The notes below the pieces were generated by a model. The model was not told the origin of the DNA, made no database searches, and saw only the letters and a program-made list of their open reading frames with translations. From positions 2,356,001 to 2,420,000 of the forward strand of contig NZ_CP036298.1 of assembly GCF_007752135.1 (NCBI RefSeq): a stretch of 64,000 bases of DNA, given 5' to 3'. Position numbers and translations under genes: made by a program. The stretch is from Aureliella helgolandensis. Its GTDB lineage: Bacteria; Planctomycetota; Planctomycetia; Pirellulales; Pirellulaceae. This document shows, piece by piece, positions 18,038-28,167 of the stretch. Within the stretch, counting starts at the first letter, position 1. Each line of letters opens with the position of its first letter.

Positions 18038-19903
18038 ATGTGTGGAATTGTCGGATATATCGGTGCCAATGACGCTTGCCCCTTTCTGCTGGCGGGCTTA
18101 CAACGCCTGGAATACCGCGGATACGACAGCGCTGGCATTGCTACGCTCAGACCCTCGGATCAGATCCGAGTGACGCGAGTTGCCGGTCGCGTGGCGGATC
18201 TCGATGCTGCAGTCAAGAAGAAGTCCATGGCCGGTAATCTTGGTATTGGGCATACGCGTTGGGCCACGCATGGCGCGGCTACCGCTGAAAACGCGCATCC
18301 GCACAGTGGCGGAAACGGCGTGTTGTCGTTGGCTCACAACGGCGTCATCGAGAATTACGAATCGCTCAAGAGTGTGCTGCAGTCCAAGGGGTACGTCTTT
18401 CATTCTCAAACCGACAGCGAGGTGGTGGCTCACTTAATTGCCGAATGCCTCAAGCTGTCGATGGTCAAACATGCTGGCGAAGTTTCCATCAATTGCTACG
18501 TGGAGGCGGTGCAGGACGCAATTTCTCAATTGCGAGGTACCTATGGATTGGTGATCGTGTTCCGAGATCAGGCCGATCTGCTGATCGCAGCGCGCTGTGG
18601 AAGCCCGCTGGTGGTGGGCGTCGGCAAGGGGGAGCAGTATGTCGCTAGCGATACGTCCCCGTTGATCGGCTTCACCGATCGCATCATCTACTTGGCTGAC
18701 CATCAAATTGCAGTGATTCGTCCCGATAATATCCAGGTCTTGCATCGCGATCAGGGGCGCATTCGCCCAGACATCAAGGAGTTGACGGCGGACGCAGTGG
18801 ATGTGACCTTGGAGGGGTACGCCCACTACATGCTTAAGGAGATCTACGAGCAACCACACTCGATTACCAACGCCCTCCGCGGCAGGCTCGACAAGGACAA
18901 TGCCACGGCTAAGTTCGGCGGACTCAATCTCACCACTCAACAATTGCGCAGCGTCGAACGCATCGTGCTGACCGGCTGTGGGACGAGCTGGCATTCGGCG
19001 CTCGTCGGGGAATACTTGTTCGAAGAATTGGCTCGTATCCCGGTCGAAGTGGAGTATGCCAGCGAGCTGCGATATCGCAATCCTCCCACAGATCGCGATA
19101 CGGTGATTTTCGGTATTACTCAAAGTGGTGAAACGGCGGATACCTTGGCGGCCCTCCGCGAGATGAAACGCAAGGGGCACCACACATTGGCAATCTGCAA
19201 CGTGATTGGCAGCAGCATCGCCCAGGAAGCGGATGGAGGAATCTACCTGCACGCTGGCCCTGAGATCGGAGTGGCGTCCACCAAGGCCTTTACGTCGCAA
19301 TTGACCGTATTGAGTATGCTGGCGCTTTACTTCGGACGCCTGCGACACCTGAGCTACGAAGCAGGCCAACGCATCATCGCGCAATTGGAAATGCTGCCGG
19401 AAGTGATTCAGAAAACGCTCGAATGCCACGAGCATGTCAAGCATATTGCCGCGCGCTATGCCGACGCCACGAACTTTCTCTACCTGGGACGAAAGTACAA
19501 TTTTCCCACGGCACTGGAGGGGGCTCTTAAGCTGAAGGAGATCAGCTACATCCATGCCGAGGGCTATCCGGCAGCCGAAATGAAGCACGGCCCAATCGCC
19601 CTGGTCGATGAGCACACGCCCAGCGTCTTTATCGTGCCCAATGGGACGGTCTACGATAAAGTCTTAAGCAATCTCCAGGAGGTTAAGGCACGGGGTGGGC
19701 CCGTCATTGCAATTGTCGATCATGAAGACCCACAAGTTGCCAATTTGGCCGATGAAGTCATCATGATTCCACAAATTGAAGACTTTTTGCAGCCTATCGT
19801 GGCTTCCATTCCACTGCAATTGCTCTCGTATGAGATCGCGTTGCTACGTGGATGTGATGTAGATATGCCCCGAAACCTAGCCAAAAGTGTTACCGTTGAA
19901 TAG
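18038..19903 (+). CDS. glmS: Glutamine-fructose-6-phosphate aminotransferase (isomerizing)
   Basis: A 621-residue enzyme that makes glucosamine-6-phosphate, the entry to UDP-GlcNAc. The start at 18038 is fixed by MCGIVGYIG, because Cys2 becomes the N-terminal nucleophile after Met removal. The glutaminase domain (1-240) shows GYDSAGIA, GHTRWATHG and HNGVIENY. Two SIS domains follow (TGCGTSWHS and SQSGETADT-like TQSGETADT, then YLGRKYNFPTALEGALKLKEISYIHAEGY). The protein ends with PRNLAKSVTVE, the canonical GlmS C terminus. A full-length, unbroken gene. Confidence 0.97.
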   Translation: MCGIVGYIGANDACPFLLAGLQRLEYRGYDSAGIATLRPSDQIRVTRVAGRVADLDAAVKKKSMAGNLGIGHTRWATHGAATAENAHPHSGGNGVLSLAHNGVIENYESLKSVLQSKGYVFHSQTDSEVVAHLIAECLKLSMVKHAGEVSINCYVEAVQDAISQLRGTYGLVIVFRDQADLLIAARCGSPLVVGVGKGEQYVASDTSPLIGFTDRIIYLADHQIAVIRPDNIQVLHRDQGRIRPDIKELTADAVDVTLEGYAHYMLKEIYEQPHSITNALRGRLDKDNATAKFGGLNLTTQQLRSVERIVLTGCGTSWHSALVGEYLFEELARIPVEVEYASELRYRNPPTDRDTVIFGITQSGETADTLAALREMKRKGHHTLAICNVIGSSIAQEADGGIYLHAGPEIGVASTKAFTSQLTVLSMLALYFGRLRHLSYEAGQRIIAQLEMLPEVIQKTLECHEHVKHIAARYADATNFLYLGRKYNFPTALEGALKLKEISYIHAEGYPAAEMKHGPIALVDEHTPSVFIVPNGTVYDKVLSNLQEVKARGGPVIAIVDHEDPQVANLADEVIMIPQIEDFLQPIVASIPLQLLSYEIALLRGCDVDMPRNLAKSVTVE

Positions 19904-20079
19904 ACTGGATATTCAACGCATTGAGAACACTTCAGTGCCTTAGAGAGCGATTCCCTCTTCCCGTCTTATGCTTCGGAGCATCGAGAGCGAGTTGGAACGG
20001 AGCGGCTGTTGATAGCAATCCGATTCCTTTTCATCCTCAATTCCAGCTCCAGCGTTTTTCACCTATGAGATCTACACAC

Positions 20080-20298
20080 ATGAGCAATAATCTTGGTTTG
20101 AGTTACAGTGCCCGCAAAGCCCTTTCGGTGCATGTTGGCGAAGCGGCTGGCAATGAAATCGCGAATTTGATTCAACGCATGGCTGCACAGATCGAAGAGC
20201 TAAAACGCAGCAAAGTTAACGTGACCTCAATCGTGCCTGGTGCCAAGCAAGACGATGATGCGCACTTTGCGTCTGTAATCGACAGCGACTCGTTCTAG
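20080..20298 (+). CDS. Small conserved-looking protein of unknown function
   Basis: About 72 residues (MSNNLGLSYSARKALSVHVG...), with an alternative ATG at 20065. The sequence is soluble and helical, with a short amphipathic stretch NLIQRMAAQIEELKRSK that could dimerise as a coiled coil. The C terminus is acidic (DDDAHFASVIDSDSF). The gene follows glmS on the same strand and ends just before a perfect palindrome shared with the convergent metallopeptidase gene. I do not recognise a family. Confidence 0.6.
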   Translation: MSNNLGLSYSARKALSVHVGEAAGNEIANLIQRMAAQIEELKRSKVNVTSIVPGAKQDDDAHFASVIDSDSF

Positions 20299-20310
20299 TC
20301 GTTTTCTGAT

Positions 20311-20338
20311 ACTCGACTACAACCGGTTGTAGTCGAGT
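20311..20338. terminator. Perfect 28-base palindrome at a convergent gene junction
   Basis: ACTCGACTACAACC is immediately followed by its exact reverse complement, so both strands give the same stem. It lies 13 bases after the stop of the rightward small gene. It also covers the last codons and stop of the leftward metallopeptidase gene (LDYNRL-stop). A shared bidirectional terminator or transcript-end stabiliser is the simple reading. There is no clear T tract. Confidence 0.6.
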
Positions 20339-21213
20339 TCGAACAAGAGGTTGAGGTCGCTTAGATCTCCGGATTGCAATCCTTCATTGAACCACCGTTG
20401 CCGCTGTTTGGCGGTGCCGTGCGTGAACGAATCGGGCATGACTTGACCGGTGGCTTGACGCTGCAGGGTGTCGTCGCCAATTTGTTGTGCGGCGTTTAAC
20501 GCTTCTTCCACATCCCCTGCTTCAAGGATGCGTTTGGCGCGATCTGCATGATGCGCCCATACTCCAGCAAGAAAGTCGGCTTGCAGCTCAAGACGCACGC
20601 TGAGTTTGTTGGCTTCGGCCTTGCTCAATTGTGCCTGCCGCGACTGAACTTCGGCGGAGAGTCCCAGCAAATTCTGGACATGGTGGCCTACTTCGTGAGC
20701 TACGACATAGGCGCAGGCGAAGTCCCCTGGAGCTTTGAATTTGGTTCGCATCTCCTCAAAGAACGCGAGGTCCAAGTAGACCTGCAAATCGGCTGGGCAA
20801 TAGAACGGGCCGACGGCGGAGGAGGCGTGACCACAGCCGGAGGAGGTTGCATTGCGAAACAGAATCAGTTTGGGTTCTTGGTATTCCTTGCCCACCAATC
20901 GTGGGAAGAGATCGTTCCACACGTCCTCGGTATCTTTGAGCACCACCTTCACAAACTCGGCGAGCTCTTGTTCCGCTTCGCTGGCGACGACTGGTCCGGC
21001 TCCAGCCTGGGCCCCTGCTCCACCTTGGGCCGCCTGCTGTTGGAGTTGCCGAACACCGTCCTGAAGTGCTTGTCCTGGATCGCCACCACGCATGATGCTG
21101 AATACGACCACGAGCAGAGCGACTAACAAACCGCCTCCGCCAACAGCTCCAGCACTCTTCATGCTACGACGATCCTCGACGTTGCTGCTTCCCTCTCGTC
21201 CTGCCCAACGCAT
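20317..21213 (-). CDS. Membrane-anchored putative neutral zinc metallopeptidase (YpfJ family)
   Basis: About 298 residues from ATG 21213, which has AAGGGG close upstream. An N-terminal soluble stretch (MRWAGREGSSNVEDRR) is followed by a single membrane segment (GGLLVALLVVVFSIM). A Gln-rich linker comes next, then the catalytic domain with the HExxH zinc motif as HEVGHH. Conserved phrases of this family are visible: FYCPADLQVYLDLAFFEEM, FACAYVVAHEVGHHVQNLLG, ELQADFLAGVWAH and DSFTHGTAKQRQRWFNEG. The substrate of this family is unknown. It ends within the convergent palindrome. Confidence 0.9.
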   Translation of the reverse strand: MRWAGREGSSNVEDRRSMKSAGAVGGGGLLVALLVVVFSIMRGGDPGQALQDGVRQLQQQAAQGGAGAQAGAGPVVASEAEQELAEFVKVVLKDTEDVWNDLFPRLVGKEYQEPKLILFRNATSSGCGHASSAVGPFYCPADLQVYLDLAFFEEMRTKFKAPGDFACAYVVAHEVGHHVQNLLGLSAEVQSRQAQLSKAEANKLSVRLELQADFLAGVWAHHADRAKRILEAGDVEEALNAAQQIGDDTLQRQATGQVMPDSFTHGTAKQRQRWFNEGLQSGDLSDLNLLFELDYNRL

Positions 21214-21390
21214 GCCCCACCCCTTGTAAATGTCTGTGTGTGCAATCACCGCCCGTAAGGCTATCGCTGGTGAGGTAGGGGAGCAATGGTCGTGGGCATT
21301 GAGAAGACGAAAAAAGACCACTTTTGTTGGTTCAAGGTGCAGCGTTTCGCTTGCGGCTTGCGAGCCGCAGCAGCTTGACGGCAACCACTA

Positions 21391-24300
21391 TTATTCAACG
21401 CCGTACAAGCCGGCAGGCGGAATCAACTCCCCACCCACGGATCCCAGCACTCGCTTGGAGAGGAAGCGTGGTTCGATATTGAAGTTGAAGGAGACGTTAT
21501 CACGCCCGCTGTCCACGTCGATGCCGACCTTCACCAAGGCCGTTTCTCCGATGCGCGTTAGCCCCAGCGATTGACCAATGCTGCCCGTGTTGCCAAAGTC
21601 GAATTGGGCTCCGCCGGTAAGAATCCATTTTTCGTTCAGTCGGTAATTCGTGTAGCCGTTCAAGATGGTGGCGCTAATCGGGCCTTCTAGAGAAAGCATG
21701 CCAATGTAGGCGTCGCCACGCCCTGGACGACTCATCTGGGCGCCTGCAGAAAAGGTCTTCAAACCGTCCGCAAACGTATCGTAGTAGCCGTCGGACAGGA
21801 GCGTTAGACGATCTCCTACGTGATAGCGGAAGTCGTAGTTGATGACTCCCAGGTCCTCGCCGAAGTTGTCTCGCTGTGCATCAGGGAATAGGATGAAGTC
21901 CACATCAAACGAAACCAGGTCGACGATCCGTTCACGCCCTGGCAAGCCACGCTTGGTTTGCCATCGCTGGTTGACGCCGAAACGCATCTGACTAAGGTCA
22001 TCCACGATTTCACTGCTGCCGGCCGTCACCCACCGCTGCATGCCATTTCGAAGCGCAAAGTTGCGCTCGTCGAACTTGTCTGGCAGCGAGCCACCGAAGG
22101 TGTTGAAAATGAAACGCCGCCGGAAGTGCTCTTGGGCATTGTCATCCAGTGGATCGTAGAGTGGCAGGAGGTCCATATTCTGGTTGGAATCTGCATAGAA
22201 ATACTCCGCATCTAGCGTGACCTTGTGCGCGATCCCACGCAGATCGAACAGGCGATTTTCGATGCCCGGGTAGACCCGCCAGAAAGGGAGGGACGTGCGA
22301 ATACCGGCCTGCCCCGTCAGTCGTGTTAGGTCGTCTTGATTGACGTCTTCATTCCAAAAGGCGGCCTCTCCCGATAAGAATGGAATGATCTTCCACGCTC
22401 CCAACGCAATGGGCATGCTCAACTCCTGACGCGTGTTCGCAACCACACCCTCACTATCGCTCTCCCAAGGAAGCAAGGCGAAAGTGGCCGCATCGACGGG
22501 GTCGGTGGGAGTCGTCGCTACGCGTTGATGTCCATAGCCCACACTGGAATGTTCGCTCCAGGTAAATCGCTCTCCCAGGAGATCTTGCCCGAGCCAGTAG
22601 TGATCCAGTTTGGGGAGCCATTCCGTGTCCGTAAAGAAGTCGTTCAGACGCGCTTGTCCGAAAATCTCCCAGTAGCGATTGCCGCTGTAGTTGCGCATTC
22701 GCAACGCCGTGGTAAAGTCCTTCTCTTGTTCCCACTCCTTCTCGAAGAATTGTTCGAGAAAATTTCGGTCGCTGATCCAACCGTTCTCAAACAGCAGCTC
22801 CGTGTTGGGCGTTGCGAACAATCGATGTCGGGTCAATATTCGTCCGCGAACGGTTTCTTCCGGAGTCAGTTTGTTGCGGTCGCTACCTAAGAAATCGAGT
22901 CCTTCATCGTGCAAGAACCAGGCATCCGTTGAACCGACGCCGGGGATCCCAAAGAGATAGGTGGGGCGGTTGTAGTCGAAATGGACCCCTACCGCTGGCC
23001 CTCGATCCGAGAGATAGTCGGTCGACAAGTCTAGATTGGTCCCTTCAAACCCTTTGATTCCCAGCAACTGATAGAGATCCCAGTCGACGTAGGTTTGAAA
23101 GCCAAAGATGCTGTCATTCTTGAACTTCACTCCCGACACGTAGAAGTTCGGCTTCGATAGATCGGTCTTGAATTTGGGCCAATACAGTACCGGCACGCCG
23201 CCCAGATACACAAAATTGCTTTTAGCGGAGACGCTCATGTTCGTCGGACGATTCGTGTCAGAGGGAGCGTAGGCCGATAGATCGGCTTCATTGCGAGTGT
23301 CCGTCAACTCCACTTCATCGGCTTGCAACCAATAGCGAGGTACTCCCAAGCGACTACTCGTGATAGCCGCTCCATAAGCAACCATGTTATTGCGGTCGCG
23401 TTGCTGCAAGACGTCCGCTTTCAAACGCAACAACCCTTGGTATTGTGGCACGGGCGTCAATACTTCTGCCGAGAGTACCATGCCGTACTCGCTCGAGACG
23501 TTGTAGTACATCCTCTCCGCATAGATGACTCGATTTCCCTGATGAAATACAATGTTCCCATCCAGGTAGAGCTCAACTGGGCGATCGGGGCTGGAGGTTA
23601 AACCGCTCAGGATCGAGGTGCCACCTCCCGTGCCGTTGTTACGGACCCAAACAATCGCGTTGTCGGCTTCGAGCGAAATTGTGCCGAAATCGGTCGTGGC
23701 TCCGTTCGCGTCCCTGAGACTGGCACCGTTGATGATCAACTTGAATCCGCCCGTCAGTTGTCCGACCGCCTCCGTCGCGGTCGTCAGATCGGTGTACCGT
23801 AGCTCATTGCTACTGCGCGGCAGGAATTGGATGTTCTTGAGGGTGAAGCCATTGGTCGCAGGGATCTGCCGCACGACTTGTGGTTGTGCCTGTGGATAAA
23901 TGGTTTCGGAGGCAGGCGGTGAATTCGAAGGCACGGGGCCCGCAGCCGCGTAGGGAGCACTACCGTCCTGGGGAATGACGAGACCAGCTTGCGGTAGAAG
24001 CGAACTACTTTGGGTACCACCCAAGTTGGAATTTTGCGGTTGCCAGGGCGTTGCTCCAGCAATCGGGGGCACTAGCGATTGGGGATTGCCCGCCCCGCCG
24101 GTCGGAGGCAGTTGGATATTGCCCGGTGGCAGCTCTTGGTTGAGCAGTGGCGGAGCGGTCATGGCGCCATTCGTGCCGCTGGGGGTAAACCCGTATCCAG
24201 GTGCCGATTGCGCGTACTGCGCCATCTGCACTGCGGAAGTGGGTTCGCGACTCCAGTCTAAGTTGGGGATGTCATGCCGTGGGATCGAACGCCCGGAAGA

Positions 24301-24768
24301 TTCAATGGGGTACAGACTGAAGAGTCGACCAGTCCACTGATGATCATTGATGACTCTTCCGTTCCCCCAGTCGGCGTGCGCTCTACCATTCAGATAGCAG
24401 ATGATCTGTCCTGGCTGGTCTCGTCCCTGCGCGCCATTGCGGTCGACCCACAATACGATCTCGTCGGCCGATGCCTCGAACACTCCTTGCTGCAAGTGGC
24501 AATTGCCTTGGAATGCCAGGACGCGATAGTTGCCACGTATTTCCTCCCCCACCGTTTCGCCACTGACAATAATGCGGAATACGGGGTCAATCGGCAGGAA
24601 AGCGATTTCTGCAGCATCGGTTCGATCGGTTCCAAGGCACTGGAGCACGCAGCACAGCAGCCAAGTCGCCAGTCCAACGGCGCGCAGCCTTCCACGGCAG
24701 AAGGTTCGATTCCGATCCTCCTGACCAATGTACTTCAAATTCGCGGTTGGGCGTCCGTTGCCAAGCAC
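21391..24768 (-). CDS. Large LptD/OstA-like outer-membrane protein
   Basis: 1125 residues with a signal region (LATWLLCCVLQCLG, ending near DAAE). Residues about 50-160 and 310-490 look like LptA/OstA beta-jellyroll units (YRVLAFQGNCHLQQGVFEASADEIVLWVD; NIVFHQGNRVIYAERMYYNVSSEYGMVLSAEVLTP; LKADVLQQRDRNNMVAYGAAITSSRLG). The C-terminal half (about 520-1125) has the alternating pattern and Tyr/Phe/Asp-rich turns of an outer-membrane barrel and includes NFYVSGVKFKNDSIFGFQTYVDWDLYQLLGIKG. LptD inserts LPS into the outer membrane; planctomycete homologues are long and divergent. A Pro/Gln-rich linker (about 200-300) is unusual. It sits seven bases... close to the metallopeptidase region but in its own transcript downstream of a 321-base gap. 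Confidence 0.75.
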   Translation of the reverse strand: MLGNGRPTANLKYIGQEDRNRTFCRGRLRAVGLATWLLCCVLQCLGTDRTDAAEIAFLPIDPVFRIIVSGETVGEEIRGNYRVLAFQGNCHLQQGVFEASADEIVLWVDRNGAQGRDQPGQIICYLNGRAHADWGNGRVINDHQWTGRLFSLYPIESSGRSIPRHDIPNLDWSREPTSAVQMAQYAQSAPGYGFTPSGTNGAMTAPPLLNQELPPGNIQLPPTGGAGNPQSLVPPIAGATPWQPQNSNLGGTQSSSLLPQAGLVIPQDGSAPYAAAGPVPSNSPPASETIYPQAQPQVVRQIPATNGFTLKNIQFLPRSSNELRYTDLTTATEAVGQLTGGFKLIINGASLRDANGATTDFGTISLEADNAIVWVRNNGTGGGTSILSGLTSSPDRPVELYLDGNIVFHQGNRVIYAERMYYNVSSEYGMVLSAEVLTPVPQYQGLLRLKADVLQQRDRNNMVAYGAAITSSRLGVPRYWLQADEVELTDTRNEADLSAYAPSDTNRPTNMSVSAKSNFVYLGGVPVLYWPKFKTDLSKPNFYVSGVKFKNDSIFGFQTYVDWDLYQLLGIKGFEGTNLDLSTDYLSDRGPAVGVHFDYNRPTYLFGIPGVGSTDAWFLHDEGLDFLGSDRNKLTPEETVRGRILTRHRLFATPNTELLFENGWISDRNFLEQFFEKEWEQEKDFTTALRMRNYSGNRYWEIFGQARLNDFFTDTEWLPKLDHYWLGQDLLGERFTWSEHSSVGYGHQRVATTPTDPVDAATFALLPWESDSEGVVANTRQELSMPIALGAWKIIPFLSGEAAFWNEDVNQDDLTRLTGQAGIRTSLPFWRVYPGIENRLFDLRGIAHKVTLDAEYFYADSNQNMDLLPLYDPLDDNAQEHFRRRFIFNTFGGSLPDKFDERNFALRNGMQRWVTAGSSEIVDDLSQMRFGVNQRWQTKRGLPGRERIVDLVSFDVDFILFPDAQRDNFGEDLGVINYDFRYHVGDRLTLLSDGYYDTFADGLKTFSAGAQMSRPGRGDAYIGMLSLEGPISATILNGYTNYRLNEKWILTGGAQFDFGNTGSIGQSLGLTRIGETALVKVGIDVDSGRDNVSFNFNIEPRFLSKRVLGSVGGELIPPAGLYGVE

Positions 24769-25089
24769 CGGCAGGCTTTCACGACATCAATGAATAAAGC
24801 TCGGTTACGGAGTGCGCAGAGCATCTCCGAAAAAGGTTTTCCCCGACTGCTTATAGGAAAGCGGCGCCGAGCAGCCAAGAGCAATCAATTGCCAGCAATG
24901 CAGCCTTCTCCATTCGCCCACCTTCAGGTTGCTTAGAACGCAGCCTTCACGGCAAATCGGACCCGACTCTTAGATCAACGCGTCGCTAGGCATGCCCGTT
25001 GTGCCGGGCCTTGCAAGGTTGGCAATCTTGGGAGAGGCCTGTCGCTCATTGTGTTTAGCTAGCGTCTGGAGCGGTGGTTGGGCGTGCGA
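24769..25089. other. Gene-free stretch upstream of the LptD-like gene
   Basis: No convincing coding frame or repeat is visible. The stretch lies between the stop of the aminotransferase gene and the start of the LptD-like gene, both leftward. It should contain the promoter of the latter, but I cannot place one with confidence. Confidence 0.45.
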
Positions 25090-26199
25090 TTAGCCAATGC
25101 ACGTGCGTAGTGCTGCCAGGAGTGTTGTGACGTTGCGTTGAGTCGCAGCGTGTCCCATGAGCCCGATACGCCATGCCTTGCCAGCAAATTGCCCCAATCC
25201 ACCACCAATTTCGATATCAAACTCGTTGAGCAGGCGACTGCGAATTGCCGCATCATCGATTCCCTCAGGCAGGGTCACGCAGTTCAACGTTGCAAGCGAG
25301 TGGTCGGGAACATAGCTCATGCCCAATGCTTCCAGGCCTTGGCGTAGTTGTAGATGCATTTCGCGGTGTCGGTCGATGCGGTTTTCCAACCCCTCTTCTT
25401 GAACAATGGCCAATGCTTCACGGAGTGCGTAAACCATATTGATGGGAGCGGTGTGGTGGTAGGCGCGACCACCGCCACCGGTGTAGTAGTTCTTCAGCAT
25501 CGAGACATCGAGATACCAACTTTGAACTTTCGTTTTTCGAGCATCCATTTTTTCCAGAGCGAGTGGTGAAAATGAAACGGGGCTCAATCCAGGAGGGCAA
25601 GACAAACACTTCTGAGTGCCAGAGTAGATTGCATCAATACCCCAGGCATCGACTTTCAACTCGTGGCCTCCCAGTGAAGTCACTGCGTCGACCGCCAGCA
25701 GCATTCCTGCCGCATGGAGTAGGTCACCGATGCCGGTCAAATCTTGGAGAGCGCCGGTGGACGTTTCAGCATGCACAATCCCCAGCAATTTAGCCTTGGG
25801 GTGCTTTTGAACCGCGTCGGCGATCTGTTCTAGCGAGAACGATTTGCCCCAGGGGATTTCAAGCGTATGGACCGTGGCGCCGGCACGCTGCATATTATCC
25901 TTCATGCGACCGCCGAAGACGCCATTGATGCAAACGATGACCTCATCTCCAGGTTCGATGAGATTCACCACCACCGCTTCCATGCCGGCCATGCCTGTCC
26001 CCGAAACAGGGAAGGTTAGGGCATTCTCCGTTTGAAACGTGTCGCGCAGAAGTTGGCACGTCTCGTCCATGTAGCCTATGTACTGAGGGTCTAAGTGGCC
26101 TAGCGTCGGCGCACTCAAGGCTTGCAGAATCCGGGCTGGCACAGTACTCGGTCCGGGGCCCATCAACATCCGTTCTCGTGGAGCTAGTTGCGATACCAT
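25090..26199 (-). CDS. Class V aminotransferase (alanine/serine-glyoxylate type)
   Basis: A 369-residue PLP enzyme. The N-terminal [16 protein letters not shown] and GHLDPQY, then [22 protein letters not shown], are hallmarks of alanine-glyoxylate and serine-pyruvate aminotransferases. [10 protein letters not shown] holds the PLP-binding Asp, and [12 protein letters not shown] holds the Schiff-base Lys197. The enzyme probably transfers an amino group from alanine or serine to glyoxylate. The dehydrogenase gene 63 bases upstream on the same strand fits this: a hydroxypyruvate or tartronate semialdehyde product could be reduced to glycerate. Complete and unremarkable in length. Confidence 0.9.
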   Translation of the reverse strand: MVSQLAPRERMLMGPGPSTVPARILQALSAPTLGHLDPQYIGYMDETCQLLRDTFQTENALTFPVSGTGMAGMEAVVVNLIEPGDEVIVCINGVFGGRMKDNMQRAGATVHTLEIPWGKSFSLEQIADAVQKHPKAKLLGIVHAETSTGALQDLTGIGDLLHAAGMLLAVDAVTSLGGHELKVDAWGIDAIYSGTQKCLSCPPGLSPVSFSPLALEKMDARKTKVQSWYLDVSMLKNYYTGGGGRAYHHTAPINMVYALREALAIVQEEGLENRIDRHREMHLQLRQGLEALGMSYVPDHSLATLNCVTLPEGIDDAAIRSRLLNEFDIEIGGGLGQFAGKAWRIGLMGHAATQRNVTTLLAALRTCIG

Positions 26200-26262
26200 G
26201 ATGTTTATCTACTTTCTTGTCGGATCGTTTGGAACAGAGGAAGGCTGAATTTCGGTAACTGG

Positions 26263-27180
26263 CTACTGGCGCTCGAGCCAATTGAACCCACTCATCTCAG
26301 CCAGGGCGAGGGTCAGAGCATGGGTTCCATTTTTCCGCCAGCCCTTGGATTGCACCGACTGGTAAAGTTGTTCGGCAAGTGCTAGGCCGGGCAGGCAGAG
26401 TCCCATGCGGCGACTCTCTGCCAAAGCGATTCCCATGTCTTTCACAAAATGCTCGACGAAGAAGCCTGGATCAAAATTATTCGCCATGATTCTGGGTCCC
26501 AAATTGGTCAACGACCAGCTACCAGCGGCTCCCGAACTGACCGATTTCATGACGGTCTCCAAGTCGAGTCCTGCTCGGTAGCCGTAGACGAGGGCTTCGC
26601 AAATGCCCAGCATGCCGGCTGCGATTAGCGTTTGGTTCACCATTTTAGTATGTTGTCCGCAACCGGCGGGCCCCTGATGCACAATCGTCTTCCCCATGGC
26701 TTGCCAACAGGGTTGTAGCGCGCTGACGACTTCGGCATCGCCACCGATCATGATCGACAATGTTCCTTCGCGAGCACCTTTGTCACCGCCGGAGACTGGG
26801 GCATCCAATGCGTGGACTCCTCGCTGTTTAGCAGTGGTGTAAATCTCTTCGGCTAAGCTTGGTTGACTGGTCGTCATATCGATCAGTACATTGCCTGGCT
26901 GGCAGCCTGCTAGAGCTCCCGTATCGGGGTCGAGCAAGACCTGCCGTACATCTTGAGGAAAGCCCACGATCGAGAAGATAAGGTCTGACTGTTGGGCCAC
27001 GGCCTGAGGGGAAGCGGCCCACTGTGCCCCCAGGTCGAGCAACGGTTGAGCTTTTTCCTTGGTCCGCGAGTAGACCGTGGTGGCAAAGCCTTGTTGGAGT
27101 AGATGCCCACACATGCTGGCACCCATGACTCCAGTACCGATCCAACCGATGCGCGTTGAGGAGGGGGATATTGCTTTCAT
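26263..27180 (-). CDS. Beta-hydroxyacid dehydrogenase (tartronate semialdehyde reductase / 3-hydroxyisobutyrate dehydrogenase family)
   Basis: A 305-residue NAD(P)-dependent enzyme. [13 protein letters not shown] at 11-23 is the dinucleotide loop. [22 protein letters not shown] at 126-147 is the substrate-binding signature (only its core DAPVSGG is diagnostic). KMVNQ contains the catalytic Lys179. The family reduces tartronate semialdehyde or oxidises 3-hydroxyisobutyrate. Its position 63 bases upstream of a glyoxylate-type aminotransferase favours a glyoxylate/glycerate role over valine breakdown. This is inference from context, since substrate residues cannot be separated by eye. Confidence 0.85.
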   Translation of the reverse strand: MKAISPSSTRIGWIGTGVMGASMCGHLLQQGFATTVYSRTKEKAQPLLDLGAQWAASPQAVAQQSDLIFSIVGFPQDVRQVLLDPDTGALAGCQPGNVLIDMTTSQPSLAEEIYTTAKQRGVHALDAPVSGGDKGAREGTLSIMIGGDAEVVSALQPCWQAMGKTIVHQGPAGCGQHTKMVNQTLIAAGMLGICEALVYGYRAGLDLETVMKSVSSGAAGSWSLTNLGPRIMANNFDPGFFVEHFVKDMGIALAESRRMGLCLPGLALAEQLYQSVQSKGWRKNGTHALTLALAEMSGFNWLERQ

Positions 27181-27620
27181 TGGGGCCGCCGTTTGATGCG
27201 AGTCGTTCGTGGTTTTGTCAACAAGCGGGCCATTGTCTCACCGCCTAGCCAGCTTCGCAACACGGAGGTGATTTTCCCTCAAGTTGGTCTGCCCCTGTCC
27301 GCCAGCATGCGGGCCAGTATCGGCCCCCTTACGACTCCTTGGTGAGGGAGCGAGCATCCGAGACGGGGCCAACCGCCTGGCCTCTCGCGGCCGAAAACAC
27401 CTAGAGAGGGAGAGCCCGCAAGGGGACCGTTTGGGGATTTGGGCGAGAACTAAGGAAAAAATGGGGCAGCCGGCAATCGCCGAGCTCGAAAATCGACAAC
27501 TTTGCAGGAAAAGCTCAAACACCCGTTGTCGTCCAACCGACTTTCCAGCAAAATAGCACTCGTTCGGACGACAGCCAGCTTTGAGAGATTTCCCATTGCT
27601 CAGCCGTCAGCCCAACAACT
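27181..27620. other. Gene-free stretch between the dehydrogenase gene and tRNA-Arg
   Basis: Short frames on both strands are G/A-rich and unlike the neighbouring proteins, so I see no gene. The stretch must carry a leftward promoter for the glyoxylate pair and a rightward promoter for the tRNA. Neither is clear. Confidence 0.45.
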
Positions 27621-27694
<74 letters not shown>

Positions 27695-27761
27695 CTCAGT
27701 TTTTCGGGAGTGATTACCTGGAAGCTGAGTACGAATGCTCACGAGCAATCGTACGCATTAC

Positions 27762-27825
27762 AGTGGAGCTTCTCATCAACGGTCTTTGTGTTCAAAAAAG
27801 CCGATGAGGAGCTCCACTTTTTTTA
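27762..27825 (+). terminator. Rho-independent terminator after tRNA-Arg
   Basis: AGTGGAGCTTCTCATC (27762-27777) pairs with GATGAGGAGCTCCACT (27803-27818) with one G-T wobble and a 25-base loop, followed by a run of seven T. It would stop transcription from the tRNA before the prophage left arm. The loop contains GGTCTTTGTGTTCA, whose reverse complement recurs at 28176. Confidence 0.85.
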
Positions 27826-27941
27826 TGCGCTCTAATAGTTCGGGGTTGATGGATCCGATGTCGCTAATGCCAGGTTCCCATCGGCCTCCCAAGCAGGTGA
27901 GCAGCCTCGGACGATGCCACGAGCTATATGGCCGATAAATC

Positions 27942-28003
27942 GCGTTTCAAGGGAAACGCACGTTCGGGTTTCTTAGAAACGGAATTGTTTACTTTAGGTA
28001 AAC
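27942..28003. promoter_or_regulatory. Three consecutive short palindromes in the prophage left arm
   Basis: GCGTTTC-AAGG-GAAACGC (27942-27959), GTTTC-TTA-GAAAC (27968-27980) and GTTTAC-TTTAG-GTAAAC (27987-28003) lie in a row with 8 and 6 bases between them. All share a GTTT...AAAC dyad. They resemble operator sets or recombinase accessory sites. No protein is identified that would bind them. Confidence 0.45.
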
Positions 28004-28138
28004 CAAGTCGTTGAAGTCTGACGCGACTATCTAGCTTTTCCGATTCAACCCTCCGCAAGTGTCGTCTGGTCCGTTAAACGTCCTGCAAAAGACACGTATC
28101 TTCGAAAATCGGCAACGTGAAATTTTTTTCCAGCTCGC

Positions 28139-28167
28139 TTGACAGGCGTGCCAGGTTTGGATTAGGT
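28139..28167 (+). promoter_or_regulatory. Possible sigma-70-type promoter upstream of the left-arm genes
   Basis: TTGACA at 28139-28144 is followed after 17 bases by TTAGGT, a poor -10 match. It points towards the small genes at 28368 and 28595. The -35 is perfect, the -10 is weak, so this is only a candidate. Confidence 0.25.

Noticed and set aside
18434-19615. 393-codon minus-strand frame
   Set aside because: It is fully antisense to glmS, which has all family motifs.
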